From: Lysobacterales bacterium
GTDB taxonomy: Bacteria; Pseudomonadota; Gammaproteobacteria; Xanthomonadales; Xanthomonadaceae
Direction of reading: 5' to 3'
Assembly (NCBI GenBank): GCA_014946745.1
Contig: JADCRD010000003.1
Location: forward strand, 744,001-808,000
DNA: 64,000 nt
The notes under the pieces are model-generated. The model was not told the origin of the DNA. It did not search any database and worked only from the letters and a program-made list of their open reading frames with translations. Positions 7,479 to 15,970 of the stretch are shown in pieces. The position numbers were made by a program, and so were the translations under genes. Every line of letters begins with the position of its first letter. Position 1 is the first letter of the stretch.

Positions 7479-8119
7479 TGCGTTCGGTCCTGCTGCTGGC
7501 CGACAACGATGTTCTCCTGAGTGCAGCGCACTGGGGACTGCTGGACCTTGTTCCGGGTCTTGTGGGGGCTACCTGGGAGCAGATGGCCGTCCTGGACTCG
7601 TTCCCTCACCGCGTTCGCCGGGCGGACCCCAAGCTCTTTCGGGACCCATCTGTGGCGGCCGACCTGTCGACCCGAGTGGACCGGTGTGCCGCCCTGCCTG
7701 AGCCTTCACCAGACGCGATTGCAGTCTTGCAGGGGCAAACAGGCATCGACCCGGGCGAAGCGGTGCTGGTGGCCGCCCTGCTCAACCAGTCGGGACGAAA
7801 CCTGGTGACGGGCGACAAGCGAGCGCTGGGCGCCTTGAGCGCTCTGCACGCAGCGCTGGGAGAAGACGCTCTGACGGGGCGGTTCCTTTGCACGCCGCAG
7901 CTGCTTTGGCACGCCTTGTCCGCGCTCGGGGTCGATGCCCTGGTGGAGCACGTTCGGCGCTACCCGGACTACGACAAAGCGACCTTGGCCGTCTTTGGCC
8001 GGACCGGACCACGCTCAAAGGAAGACATTGAGGCGGGTCTGCGCTCATACCTGGCTGATCTGGACCGCGCCGCGCCGGGCCTGTTAGTCCGTGCGTTCGG
8101 ACTTGATCCACCGGCGTAG
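7478..8119 (+). CDS. PIN-like domain protein, candidate nuclease/toxin of the XRE-ImmA operon
   Basis: A 213-residue protein whose acidic residues are spaced as in PIN ribonucleases: LLADNDVLLSAA near the N-terminus, DPGEAVLVAALL near residue 92, and LVTGDKRALGAL near residue 108. It starts inside the stop of the ImmA/IrrE gene (TGATG), so it is translated with it. PIN domains are metal-dependent RNases, often VapC-type toxins, but no small VapB-like antitoxin precedes it. The XRE/ImmA pair is its obvious control partner. Confidence 0.65.
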   Translation: MRSVLLLADNDVLLSAAHWGLLDLVPGLVGATWEQMAVLDSFPHRVRRADPKLFRDPSVAADLSTRVDRCAALPEPSPDAIAVLQGQTGIDPGEAVLVAALLNQSGRNLVTGDKRALGALSALHAALGEDALTGRFLCTPQLLWHALSALGVDALVEHVRRYPDYDKATLAVFGRTGPRSKEDIEAGLRSYLADLDRAAPGLLVRAFGLDPPA

Positions 8120-9168
8120 GCAGCGGCGAGGGCGGGAAAGACCCCTGGTGCGTCTGACCCCTGCATTCTGACTGTCGCGTCGCGTTCCGGAGGCCAAGGG
8201 TCGCCTCTTCGTGCCGAGCGGGGTCGGAGGCGGACGCCCCGAACGGGCCGGCTGACGCCCTCTGCGATGGGTGGGGAGTCCCCCAGAGGGCCGTCTTTAG
8301 CGCGAAAACCCGCCTTCTCGCTATGAAATCCAATTGAAGACGGGACGGTCTGGTTAAACATGGAACTGTACCCTTGGCTTTTGGGCTCTTCGGGCTCTGG
8401 TCGGAACCAACGGCCGCTGCCGACACCAGGACGGCAGCGCGGCCCCAGCGGGTTTCAATCGAAACGGCTGAGAAAGTGGCCGCGCAGGCGGGGCGCGAGC
8501 GTCTCTAGAACGCTCGGGTTTCCGATCAAGTCAATGTCGCGGGTCAAAGGCCACGGCGGCAGCAGGGTTGAGGACGCCGAAGGTATCGGCCTAGATGGCG
8601 AGAGCGCAGCCTCGCGTCAAGACCAAGTCAGCCTAGATGTGGAAAACGGATGGAGATCGAGGTGCGCGAACGCTCCGCGGGCCACCAGAACTTCGCCGTC
8701 CCCCTGGTCTTCGCCCCCGGGTCGTTTCGATGCGGCAGCAGGACCGGAGCACGCAGCGATGGGTCGGCCGTGTAGCGCTGAATCTCAGCGGCACGCAATG
8801 CTGCAGCCATTGCGAACAGATCGTCGCTCGCGGAAGCGTGGTGCGGACTGGGGCAGGGAGCGTACGTCGCTGTGTCCGGCGCCGAGCTGCGCTCAGGAAG
8901 AGTGAGCGCACGGTGACATGAGGTCAATCGCGCGATGTCCGCGCCGGAGCATACGGACCTGACGACCCGCCCGGCGACGCTCCCTTCGCAACAACAGGGC
9001 CGGCCTCGGAATACTTGATGAGCCAGCGATTTGCTCGGTGGTGAGGCGACCCTTGCGCGTGTCCGTCCTATCAGGGTGACTGAACCTACCTAGCCTCGGA
9101 TGGTACGGCTGGGCGGGGGCAGGTCAGGCCATAATCGGACGCCGACTGTATAACCATCGGGAACACCC
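8120..9168. other. About 1 kb without a supported gene inside the island
   Basis: Open frames here are short, overlap on both strands and show no family motif. On the minus strand around 8465-8550 a fragment reads TRDIDLIGNPSVLETLAPRL before a stop. It looks like a piece of a real protein, but it is too short to assign. The stretch is probably decayed accessory DNA. Confidence 0.4.
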
Positions 9169-9621
9169 ATGACGCACAGAAACTGCGAGCAGCAACGTGT
9201 GCACGATCAGGCTTGGCGTCAGGCCCTGAAAAGTCGCTTTCCGAAGATCTTTCCCGCCCGGTGCGAAATTGCTGTCTCAGAGGGCTGGCTACCGTTGCTG
9301 ACCGAACTCTGCGAGCAACTGCAGGGGCTGGCAGATGCTGGCGAAGGCCAACCCGAAGCTGTTGAGGTCAAGCAGAAGTTCGGTGAACTACGCCTTTACT
9401 GCAGGCTCGTAGGTGGCCCATCGAAAGAAATTGCGACGAGGGTCAGAGAGCATGCAGGTGGAGTGACCATTGACGTCGGTCAGGACTCAGCATTCGACAA
9501 GATCATCGACGAGGCCCGGCGGCGTTCGCTCCGAACTTGCGAGACCTGCGGCGACGCAGGCCAACTCTGTGAGGTGCGCGAAGTTGTCACGGTGCGATGT
9601 ACGCGGCACGCGCAACGATAG
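9169..9621 (+). CDS. Conserved hypothetical protein with a C-terminal zinc-finger-like motif
   Basis: A protein of 150 residues with the central motif EVKQKFGELRLYCR, seen in a family of small uncharacterised proteobacterial proteins. The C-terminus RTCETCGDAGQLCEVREVVTV, ending in RCTRHAQR, could bind zinc through the Cys pairs and the final Cys/His. The function is unknown. It is followed about 130 bp later by the helicase gene in the same direction. Confidence 0.6.
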   Translation: MTHRNCEQQRVHDQAWRQALKSRFPKIFPARCEIAVSEGWLPLLTELCEQLQGLADAGEGQPEAVEVKQKFGELRLYCRLVGGPSKEIATRVREHAGGVTIDVGQDSAFDKIIDEARRRSLRTCETCGDAGQLCEVREVVTVRCTRHAQR

Positions 9622-9751
9622 TTGAAAGGCCTTAGTGACCTGCCCGTGGAGTAGCCCCGCCCAGAATCGTGAAGGCGGCAGAGAAGGCAGTCGCGAAGCG
9701 TTCGTAGGACACTCACTACCGACTCACTGGCCACCAGGCACGTAGAAGCCA

Positions 9752-11590
9752 ATGCCCGACAAGCTCCTGATCCTGCCGGCGCCGCTGGAATCCGTCTCAG
9801 CCCTGATCTCAGGAATCGAAACGGAGCGTCCGCCCACCGCCGTCGATGCCGCGACCTTCGTCCTCCTGGCGTTCGCCGCCACAGGCACAATCGACAAGCC
9901 ACTTGGAAACGCGAGCCGCTTTCTATCGGATGCTGTTCAGTCTCTGCGATCTCCTGAGCAGAGAACAAACGCGATCGAGCAGGCCCGAGAACTCGTCTAC
10001 GCTCACCGGCTTGCGGCCACACTCATCAAGGCGTGCCGCAATCTCGGCCTCGGCCTCGTCACAGCGAAAGAGCTGGAAGGGATCCGGCTCTATGCGCCTG
10101 ACGGATCGTTCTCCAGCGACATAGCGGACCAGATCGACGCCAGGCAGATCTTTACCGTCGAAACGCGACATACACCGTTCGCTGGTCCGCGTGACCAGGT
10201 GGCGGCGCTCATGGCGCTGCGCTCCGACTTCCGCGAGTTCTCGAACGTAGAGGCCTTCGCCGGCACCGGCAAGACGCACCTGATCCGCACTTTGCTCGCT
10301 GCTGATCCCCCAAAGGGCTCGATCTACATGGTCCAATCGCGGGACCAAGGAATTGGATTGGGCACGGATGCCAACCCGGATGTTGGCGTGCTGACGTGGT
10401 GGCAAGTCCTCAACATGTCGCTTGAGGCATTCGTTCATAGGCACCGCTTTGCCAAGATGCAGCGCCATCCCTACGGCGGCTTTGGCCAACACCCCGAACT
10501 TCTCAAGAAGCGCGCCGCGGAGTTCGAGGTATCGGAGTCGCTGATCGAAGCCGCGTATTGGACGCTACGCCGCTGGGCTCCTAGGAATGAGCGAGACATC
10601 GCCAGTGTCCACGTCCCCTATCCTCTTCGCCCTGATGGCCTAAGCGGAAATCTGGCTACCGATCAACAGAGAGTTGCTGAGCTCGCACGGCAACTCTGGT
10701 CCCAGCAGGATGGTCTCCTCCATGGTCGATCCGCAACGATCCCGCTGACTACGAGCCTCTACGCCAGATTTCTCGAGCGCAACAACATTCCGCTTGCAGT
10801 CCAGGGCACGATCTTTCTCGACGAAGCGCACAACACACCCGCAGCACTCGCCCGCCTCTTGGAGGCCCATGAGGGCGGTGCCGTATGCTTCGGAGACAGC
10901 TACCAGGCATTCGGCCGCCGACCGCCCGCATGGCAAAGAGGCCGGCAGCTCACGATGAGTCAATCAGTTCGCTTCGGCGGAGCCGCGACAAGCCTAGTCA
11001 ACAGTGCGATCGATCTCCTTGACAAGGATGCGCTTGGCCAGCGTGTGTTGCCGAACGTCACCATCAACACCAAGGTGATGACGATGCGAGGTGACGAGGG
11101 CCGCAACGCCGCTGGGCTACATGTTTACGGGAGCCCAGCAACGCTGCTGCGGGACGCGATGAGGTTCCTCTCGCATCGCCAGCGCGTGTACATCAACGGC
11201 TTCAGCCAAAAAGCCTGTAAGGCATGGGCGGAACACGCCAGCACCGCGCTGTCCCAGGACCGCGCCGGCGCAGGCGCCGGACTACTTCATCGGATAGAGG
11301 CGCTGGCAAAAGCCTCGGACGATCCGCATCTCCTCGGGTGGGTCGTGCAGTCCTTCTCGCGCCTGCAGGACTCGGCGGGCGTCGATCTTGTACTCGACGC
11401 AAGCACAGACCCGAACCGGGCCACATGGCTCGTACTTGCTGAGTCTTCGCGGAACCTAGAGAAGCCAGTTGTCGCCATTCATCCCTGCTGCTTCGCCCGC
11501 GAGTTGACGAACGATCACATCAAACACTACTACGTCGCGGCATCGCGAGCGCGCGAGACGATCTGGCTGCCTTCGAACGCTTGGCGTTAA
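9752..11590 (+). CDS. Superfamily 1 DNA helicase-like ATPase
   Basis: A 612-residue protein. An uncharacterised N-terminal region of about 160 residues precedes an SF1 motor: Walker A AFAGTGKT at 168-175, Walker B FLDEAHN at 355-361, motif III-like GDSYQAF at 381-387, SQSVRFG at 403-409 (motif IV), and motif VI YYVAASRARETIWLP at the C-terminus. It is close to UvrD/Rep-like helicases but lacks their long accessory domains. It converges on the HNH-type gene at 11625 with a 34-bp gap, which suggests a nuclease-helicase defence unit, though operon logic cannot prove this. Confidence 0.8.
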   Translation: MPDKLLILPAPLESVSALISGIETERPPTAVDAATFVLLAFAATGTIDKPLGNASRFLSDAVQSLRSPEQRTNAIEQARELVYAHRLAATLIKACRNLGLGLVTAKELEGIRLYAPDGSFSSDIADQIDARQIFTVETRHTPFAGPRDQVAALMALRSDFREFSNVEAFAGTGKTHLIRTLLAADPPKGSIYMVQSRDQGIGLGTDANPDVGVLTWWQVLNMSLEAFVHRHRFAKMQRHPYGGFGQHPELLKKRAAEFEVSESLIEAAYWTLRRWAPRNERDIASVHVPYPLRPDGLSGNLATDQQRVAELARQLWSQQDGLLHGRSATIPLTTSLYARFLERNNIPLAVQGTIFLDEAHNTPAALARLLEAHEGGAVCFGDSYQAFGRRPPAWQRGRQLTMSQSVRFGGAATSLVNSAIDLLDKDALGQRVLPNVTINTKVMTMRGDEGRNAAGLHVYGSPATLLRDAMRFLSHRQRVYINGFSQKACKAWAEHASTALSQDRAGAGAGLLHRIEALAKASDDPHLLGWVVQSFSRLQDSAGVDLVLDASTDPNRATWLVLAESSRNLEKPVVAIHPCCFARELTNDHIKHYYVAASRARETIWLPSNAWR

Positions 11591-11624
11591 GGGACCCCGC
11601 GCGGACTTCACGCGTCGCCTGGAC

Positions 11625-12917
11625 CTAGGCCGGTGTTGCGCCCTGGGTGTGTCGCCTGATCGCGGCCTCAACCAACTTGGCTGCCCTCGGGGCGTCAATC
11701 AGGTGGGCCGAGTTCGGGCGCGGGGTGATGATCGAAGAGATCTCGTTCGCGCTAACCACAGCGCCCGTGTCGAGATAGTCTGCTTTGCATCCGACCGCGG
11801 CAACCACCTCGCGCTTGATGGCAAACACAACGTGCGAGCAGTGCAAGCAGATTGTCGGCGAGCTCCCCCAAGCCCGGATATCGTGGGTTCCGAACTTCAC
11901 GCGGTTGTCCTTCATGTAGACGGTCTCCGTCTTGCTCCGCCGGCAAACAGGGCAATGCCACTGGTCGTCGACTGCGTTCCAACGCTCCGCGTTGTAGGGT
12001 TCGGAGAAGAGGATCGCCAGAAAGTTTGACGGGAGCGAGCGCCCTCGCGCAGCTCGCTCGAGTCGCCAGCGAGAGAGGTTGGCAGAGGCCTTGGCTCGCA
12101 CGGGCCCGAGCGCCTTCACCAAGCCCTCGGCGCTGATCCACTCCCGAACGGTCGCCGGGAGAGTGCGCCAATTGAGCACGGGAACCGGATCCAAGTCGGC
12201 AGCGTGCGGCTCGTACCAATGAGCATTTGTCGCCGCAGCGTGAGCGACCTCATGGATTAGGCGAATCCGGAACTCGTAGGTGGGCTTAGCTGCGTGCCAG
12301 ATTCGAACTACGGCTTCTCCGTCGATCTCGTGTGGCGCGTGGTCGCGAACGCGTACGAAGTCTCTGATCTGGCCGGGTGTGAAGGAGAACGATCGAGGGG
12401 CTTCTACGAGCTTCTTGGCTGCGGTGTCAGCGTTGTTACAGTCCTCACAAACGAGGATCTCTTCAAACGCAGCAAACGCTTTGCCGATACGCGCAGCAAG
12501 CCCGAAGCCCGATTCCTGCGGCGCCTGCGTCCCAAAGGTTTCCAACGCGGTTCGGAACGAAGCCTTCAGGACCTCGCCCATGTGGTCATGGTGTATGACC
12601 AGCTTGGCTAGCACCTGCCCCTTCTGACCACGTCGCGACAGTCGAAACTTGTCACGTCCACAGCAAGGGCAGAGCCAGGCTTGCGGAGTTCCGATCCAAT
12701 TGCTGTTGAGTTCGAGCGCGTCAGAACCGTGGAACGAACGGATCCGCTTGGACAAGGGGGAGTCGAACCCGTCCAGGTAAGTGATCTCGCCGGCAGCGAC
12801 GGACGCGACCAAGACTTCAAGAGCTTCTCGACGCAGAAGCGCGCGCTCTTCATGGGTGAACCGCGCGTGCTCCGCACACCAGGCGTCGAAACGGCTGTAC
12901 CCGAGAGCGTGACTCAT
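11625..12917 (-). CDS. HNH-type endonuclease-like protein with two zinc ribbons
   Basis: A 430-residue protein. The first zinc knuckle, LCPCCGRDKF (Cys 83/86), is followed by LVIHHDHMGE (109-112) and LVCEDCNNADTAAKKL (Cys 157/160). Together these form the Cys-HH-Asp-Cys-x-x-Cys-Asn layout of HNH nucleases. A second pair, HCPVCRRSKTE (322/325) and ICLHCSHVV (357/360), forms a C-terminal zinc ribbon. The gene starts five bases after the TonB-like gene stop (12923), so the two are cotranscribed. It faces the SF1 helicase gene. DNA cleavage is inferred from the motif. Confidence 0.7.
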   Translation of the reverse strand: MSHALGYSRFDAWCAEHARFTHEERALLRREALEVLVASVAAGEITYLDGFDSPLSKRIRSFHGSDALELNSNWIGTPQAWLCPCCGRDKFRLSRRGQKGQVLAKLVIHHDHMGEVLKASFRTALETFGTQAPQESGFGLAARIGKAFAAFEEILVCEDCNNADTAAKKLVEAPRSFSFTPGQIRDFVRVRDHAPHEIDGEAVVRIWHAAKPTYEFRIRLIHEVAHAAATNAHWYEPHAADLDPVPVLNWRTLPATVREWISAEGLVKALGPVRAKASANLSRWRLERAARGRSLPSNFLAILFSEPYNAERWNAVDDQWHCPVCRRSKTETVYMKDNRVKFGTHDIRAWGSSPTICLHCSHVVFAIKREVVAAVGCKADYLDTGAVVSANEISSIITPRPNSAHLIDAPRAAKLVEAAIRRHTQGATPA

Positions 12918-12922
12918 CGTCT

Positions 12923-13708
12923 TTACCTGCCGTGCTCTTCGCCTTCCACGTATCGGAAGACCACGCCCTGTGAGGCGTCGAGTTCTGCCGGCGGCGGAGC
13001 GAAACGGGTCGCCTCACTGAACGCGTTGATGAACGAGCGATCGACGCGTCGCGTGCCGCTCTGGCGGATCCACTTGAGGTTCAAGAGGCGCCCTTCGGCG
13101 TCGATCTTCGCCATCACCGAAAGGGCCGTACCAGGTGCAATGTCTGCAGGCTTCTCCCAGCGCTCAAGCACCTGGGCCAGGACCGACGCCCTCCATTGGT
13201 CGCTTTGCGAGCAGCGATCAACGTCGACACCCGTTGCCGTCAGCAGGGCGTCCGCAGTCGTCGGGTCCAGCTGGAACTTGATGTCGCGCTGCGTCGAGTC
13301 GCTGGGGTAGTAGCGGACCAGCAACGATTCCCCGGCGTGAAGCTGCTGGAAGACCTCGCAGTACATCGAGCCCGCTGTTCGCATCCGAAACGCCACGAGT
13401 GTGGGGTTCCATTCGAACTCCGATTCGCGTGCGCCGGAGTAGCTGATGGGCGCATGCGAGTCCACGCGCAGCATCAGGCCTTGCCGGCTAGAACCGAACA
13501 TCCTGCCGCCGCCCAAGCGGAGAAATCCCCAGATGCTGCCGTCACTGCGGCGCATGATCATTAGCCGATCGCCGCCGGTGTTCTCGATGAATGCTTCTTC
13601 GACTGTCCGATCCGTCATCGCGTCGACACGCGATTCGAGCTGCCAGCCGGAAGCGATCACTCCTGAAGTGAAGCAAAGAAAAACTAGGAAAACACTTGCG
13701 GATTTCAT
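12923..13708 (-). CDS. Secreted protein with a TonB C-terminal-like domain
   Basis: A 261-residue protein. MKSASVFLVFLCFTSGVIASG is a signal peptide, so it acts in the periplasm. The middle region, GDRLMIMRRSDGSIWGFLRL and RVDSHAPI, has no known function. The C-terminus, VMAKIDAEGRLLNLKWIRQS with NAFSEATRFAPPPAEL, resembles the TonB C-terminal fold that contacts outer-membrane receptors, but the TonB proline-rich spacer and transmembrane anchor are absent. ATG 13708 is used because the signal peptide begins there. It is upstream of the HNH gene with only five bases between them. Confidence 0.6.
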   Translation of the reverse strand: MKSASVFLVFLCFTSGVIASGWQLESRVDAMTDRTVEEAFIENTGGDRLMIMRRSDGSIWGFLRLGGGRMFGSSRQGLMLRVDSHAPISYSGARESEFEWNPTLVAFRMRTAGSMYCEVFQQLHAGESLLVRYYPSDSTQRDIKFQLDPTTADALLTATGVDVDRCSQSDQWRASVLAQVLERWEKPADIAPGTALSVMAKIDAEGRLLNLKWIRQSGTRRVDRSFINAFSEATRFAPPPAELDASQGVVFRYVEGEEHGR

Positions 13709-13813
13709 GAAGACACCAGGATCTGGGGTGGATAGGTGGGGCGGAACGGCGGTTGTGGGAGGAGGGTAGATCAGGCGCGTCCCGCCCGGGCCGCTAACCA
13801 TCGAACTCGTATC

Positions 13814-13849
13814 AGCAGTTCTCCTACCGCTGAGCAGTTTTCCTACCGC
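13814..13849. promoter_or_regulatory. Tandem copies of the GTAGGAG-type motif
   Basis: GCAGTTCTCCTACCGC (13814-13829) and GCAGTTTTCCTACCGC (13834-13849) are direct repeats spaced exactly 20 bp. They lie about 100 bp upstream of the TonB-like gene on its coding side. Related sites occur at 18456, 20441 and 37641. The 20-bp period places both sites on nearly the same DNA face, as expected for a regulator binding cooperatively. Confidence 0.4.
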
Positions 13850-13966
13850 AGCGCCGACGCCTCGCCATGGCGCTGACACCCGCATCGATTCCGGGCGGCT
13901 CTTGGCGATGTACCCATAAGCTCCACATCACTGCGGGTTGCGGCCAAAGATCCTTCTGCCACGCGA

Positions 13967-14251
13967 TCACCCCCGCTCCCAAGGGGCCTCGTGGTTGAGG
14001 AGGGTCTTCAGTGCATCTGGGTTCGGCGGTGGCGCGTCCAGCGCATCCATGAACGCTTTCATCTGCCGGGCCGAAAGGCTGAAGCGCGTGCGATCGGTGA
14101 GCAGGGCCTGGGCACGCTGGACGCTCGCTTCGACAACAAAGGCGGAGACGGACGTCCTCAAGACCTCCGCCGCACGACAGATGAGCGCTTTCTCCGCTGC
14201 ATCGACGCGAAAACTGACTCTGGTGTGGCGGGGTGGCCTGGGCACGCTCAT
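13967..14251 (-). CDS. DUF1778 (TacA-type) antitoxin, without its toxin
   Basis: A protein of about 94 residues. RVSFRVDAAEKALICRAAEV is the ribbon-helix-helix DNA-binding region, and SVSAFVVEASVQRAQALLTD and RFSLSARQMKAFMDALD complete the DUF1778 pattern. TacA antitoxins neutralise a GNAT acetyltransferase toxin (TacT), normally encoded directly downstream with a short overlap. Here the sequence after the stop holds no GNAT motif, so the antitoxin appears orphaned. AGGAGG lies immediately before ATG 14251; GTG 14245 is an alternative start. Confidence 0.75.
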   Translation of the reverse strand: MSVPRPPRHTRVSFRVDAAEKALICRAAEVLRTSVSAFVVEASVQRAQALLTDRTRFSLSARQMKAFMDALDAPPPNPDALKTLLNHEAPWERG

Positions 14252-14436
14252 CCTCCTGATCCCTGACACAGCGGCGCGCGTTCACGGTGCGCCGGTGGCT
14301 TCTCGGGTGCAACACCTCAGGCTGTTCGGCCCTGTGAGCTGGCTAGCTAGTCTCGAGGTAACGGTCGAGGGCTGACTAGCGCGCTTGGCGCGGTGGTTCC
14401 GTGGCTGGGCCAGGTGGTAGCGCCGTGTGCGCGTAG

Positions 14437-14649
14437 CTACACCTTGGCGCGGTAGTTTTCGGGCCACCTCACTTGGGCGCGCTTGGCATCGTCTTCCGGG
14501 ATCCAGAACAGGTCCGACGGGTTGAGTTCGCCGCTCCGAGCCCTCCGCCGGTCACTTGCGTGGGCGCGCTCGATCGCATGGCGGAGTTCGCGTGCACGAC
14601 GCTCTGTCGTCCGACGTGAGCTGCTGTCGTCACCGTCTGTGGCATCCAT
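14437..14649 (-). CDS. Small hypothetical protein
   Basis: A 70-residue frame, rich in Arg and Glu in the first half and ending SDLFWIPEDDAKRAQVRWPE. The C-terminal segment looks like a folded or binding motif rather than random translation. No family is recognised, and no clear ribosome-binding site precedes the ATG at 14649. It may be a real small island gene. Confidence 0.4.
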   Translation of the reverse strand: MDATDGDDSSSRRTTERRARELRHAIERAHASDRRRARSGELNPSDLFWIPEDDAKRAQVRWPENYRAKV

Positions 14650-14791
14650 GGCGAGAGACTAGCACCCGCGGGACCGATCCCGCGCGCGGTCAAGTCCGAG
14701 CTGGAGCACCTAGCTCGTCAGCGCCACACTCGGCGAAGGCCTGGACGAGTTCAGGTAAAGTCATCAGTTATTCGAGCCGCGGAGGTTGCGT

Positions 14792-15919
14792 GTGATTGCA
14801 GTCGTCCTGGATGCGAGTTGTCTCAGAAAGGAGGGGCTGGTGTCTCCTGCGATGCTCGAACTCGCCCGGCTTGCCGAAAATGGACGGGTCGTCGTTGTGT
14901 TGCCAGAGATGGCCGTTCGAGAGCATTTGTCGCAGCAAGAGGACGAGCTGGCGGCAAATCTGGACGCTGCGGTGAAGAATCTGAAGTCTGTTGCGCGAGG
15001 CCTGCGGATTCCGGACCCACCTGTGCAGGAGCTCGATCGGTTGACGGGCGCTGTCGCCGAGCTCGAGCGCCCGCTCCGCAAAGCGTATACGGCGGGCTTC
15101 AATGCATGGGCCGACCGCTGCAAAGCGCGCCAGATAAAATTCGACGGCGCGCGCATTGACGAAGTGGTCAACGATTACTTCTCAGGGACGGGAGCCTTCA
15201 GTGTCCGCAAGGCGAGGAAGGATTTCCCGGACGCACTGATTCTGAGTTCTGTCCGCGCAGCGGCCTCTGAGTTCGAGCACTTCCATCTGGTGGCCGCTGA
15301 CGAGCATCTCAGGTTCGCTGCCGGACGGCTCGGAATGGAATGCCACGAGAGCCTGCTGCATTTCCTTGACGCGCCAGCGACACGCCGAGTTAGAGAAGCG
15401 TTGGCCACCGAGCAAAAGATTTGGGAGTTTTCGGACGCACTTCTGAGTGCTGACAATCTCGACAGAATCGCGACTTGGTTGCGGGCAGGCAATGATGAGC
15501 TCGAAGGCATCCGTCTCGAACACGAGGAGATTGACGGTCTAGAGGGAGTCGGCGTTACCGTGTATGGAGCCACAATCGACTATCCAATCTCCGAAGCCAT
15601 CAAGTTCTTGGTGATCTCGCTGGCTTCTCCCCGAGGCGACGACAAGTGGGCACTGTCGATGAGCTTCGAAACCAAGTGTGAGCTGAGATTCGTGACGTCC
15701 TGGCCCGAAAGCATTAAGCTCAAGAATGAGCGGGATATCACCATCGAATGTAGCGATGATGTGGTTGAGCTGGGTGAGTTGTGGTGGGCTCACTTCGACG
15801 CCGAAATCGTCGTGGACATGACGCAGTGGCAGCCTGGTGTCGACACGAGGACCTTCACTATCGAGATGTTGAAACCGAAGCTTCTCGTCAATCGGGCAGT
15901 GCTTCTCAGGCCTGCGTAG
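14792..15919 (+). CDS. PIN-domain protein (DUF4935-like) paired with AbiJ
   Basis: A 375-residue protein. The N-terminal PIN domain shows IAVVLDASCLRK (first Asp), DFPDALILSSVRAAA (central acids near residue 147) and HLVAADEHLRFAA (Asp near residue 170). The C-terminal half, about 200-375, is a different domain that I do not recognise. GTG 14792 is chosen because GGAGG lies six bases upstream; a TTG two codons earlier is the alternative. The gene ends 51 bp before the AbiJ gene, in the same direction, so they probably form a two-gene defence operon with a predicted RNase. Confidence 0.7.
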   Translation: MIAVVLDASCLRKEGLVSPAMLELARLAENGRVVVVLPEMAVREHLSQQEDELAANLDAAVKNLKSVARGLRIPDPPVQELDRLTGAVAELERPLRKAYTAGFNAWADRCKARQIKFDGARIDEVVNDYFSGTGAFSVRKARKDFPDALILSSVRAAASEFEHFHLVAADEHLRFAAGRLGMECHESLLHFLDAPATRRVREALATEQKIWEFSDALLSADNLDRIATWLRAGNDELEGIRLEHEEIDGLEGVGVTVYGATIDYPISEAIKFLVISLASPRGDDKWALSMSFETKCELRFVTSWPESIKLKNERDITIECSDDVVELGELWWAHFDAEIVVDMTQWQPGVDTRTFTIEMLKPKLLVNRAVLLRPA

Positions 15920-15970
15920 GACGACTTTTCCACTGGGCCCAAATTCGACTATTGATGGGAAAGTAGGCTG

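Noticed and set aside
8360-8905. A 181-codon plus-strand frame in the gap after the PIN-like gene
   Set aside because: No motif, Arg/Ser-rich composition, overlapped by equally long frames on the other strand, no ribosome-binding site.
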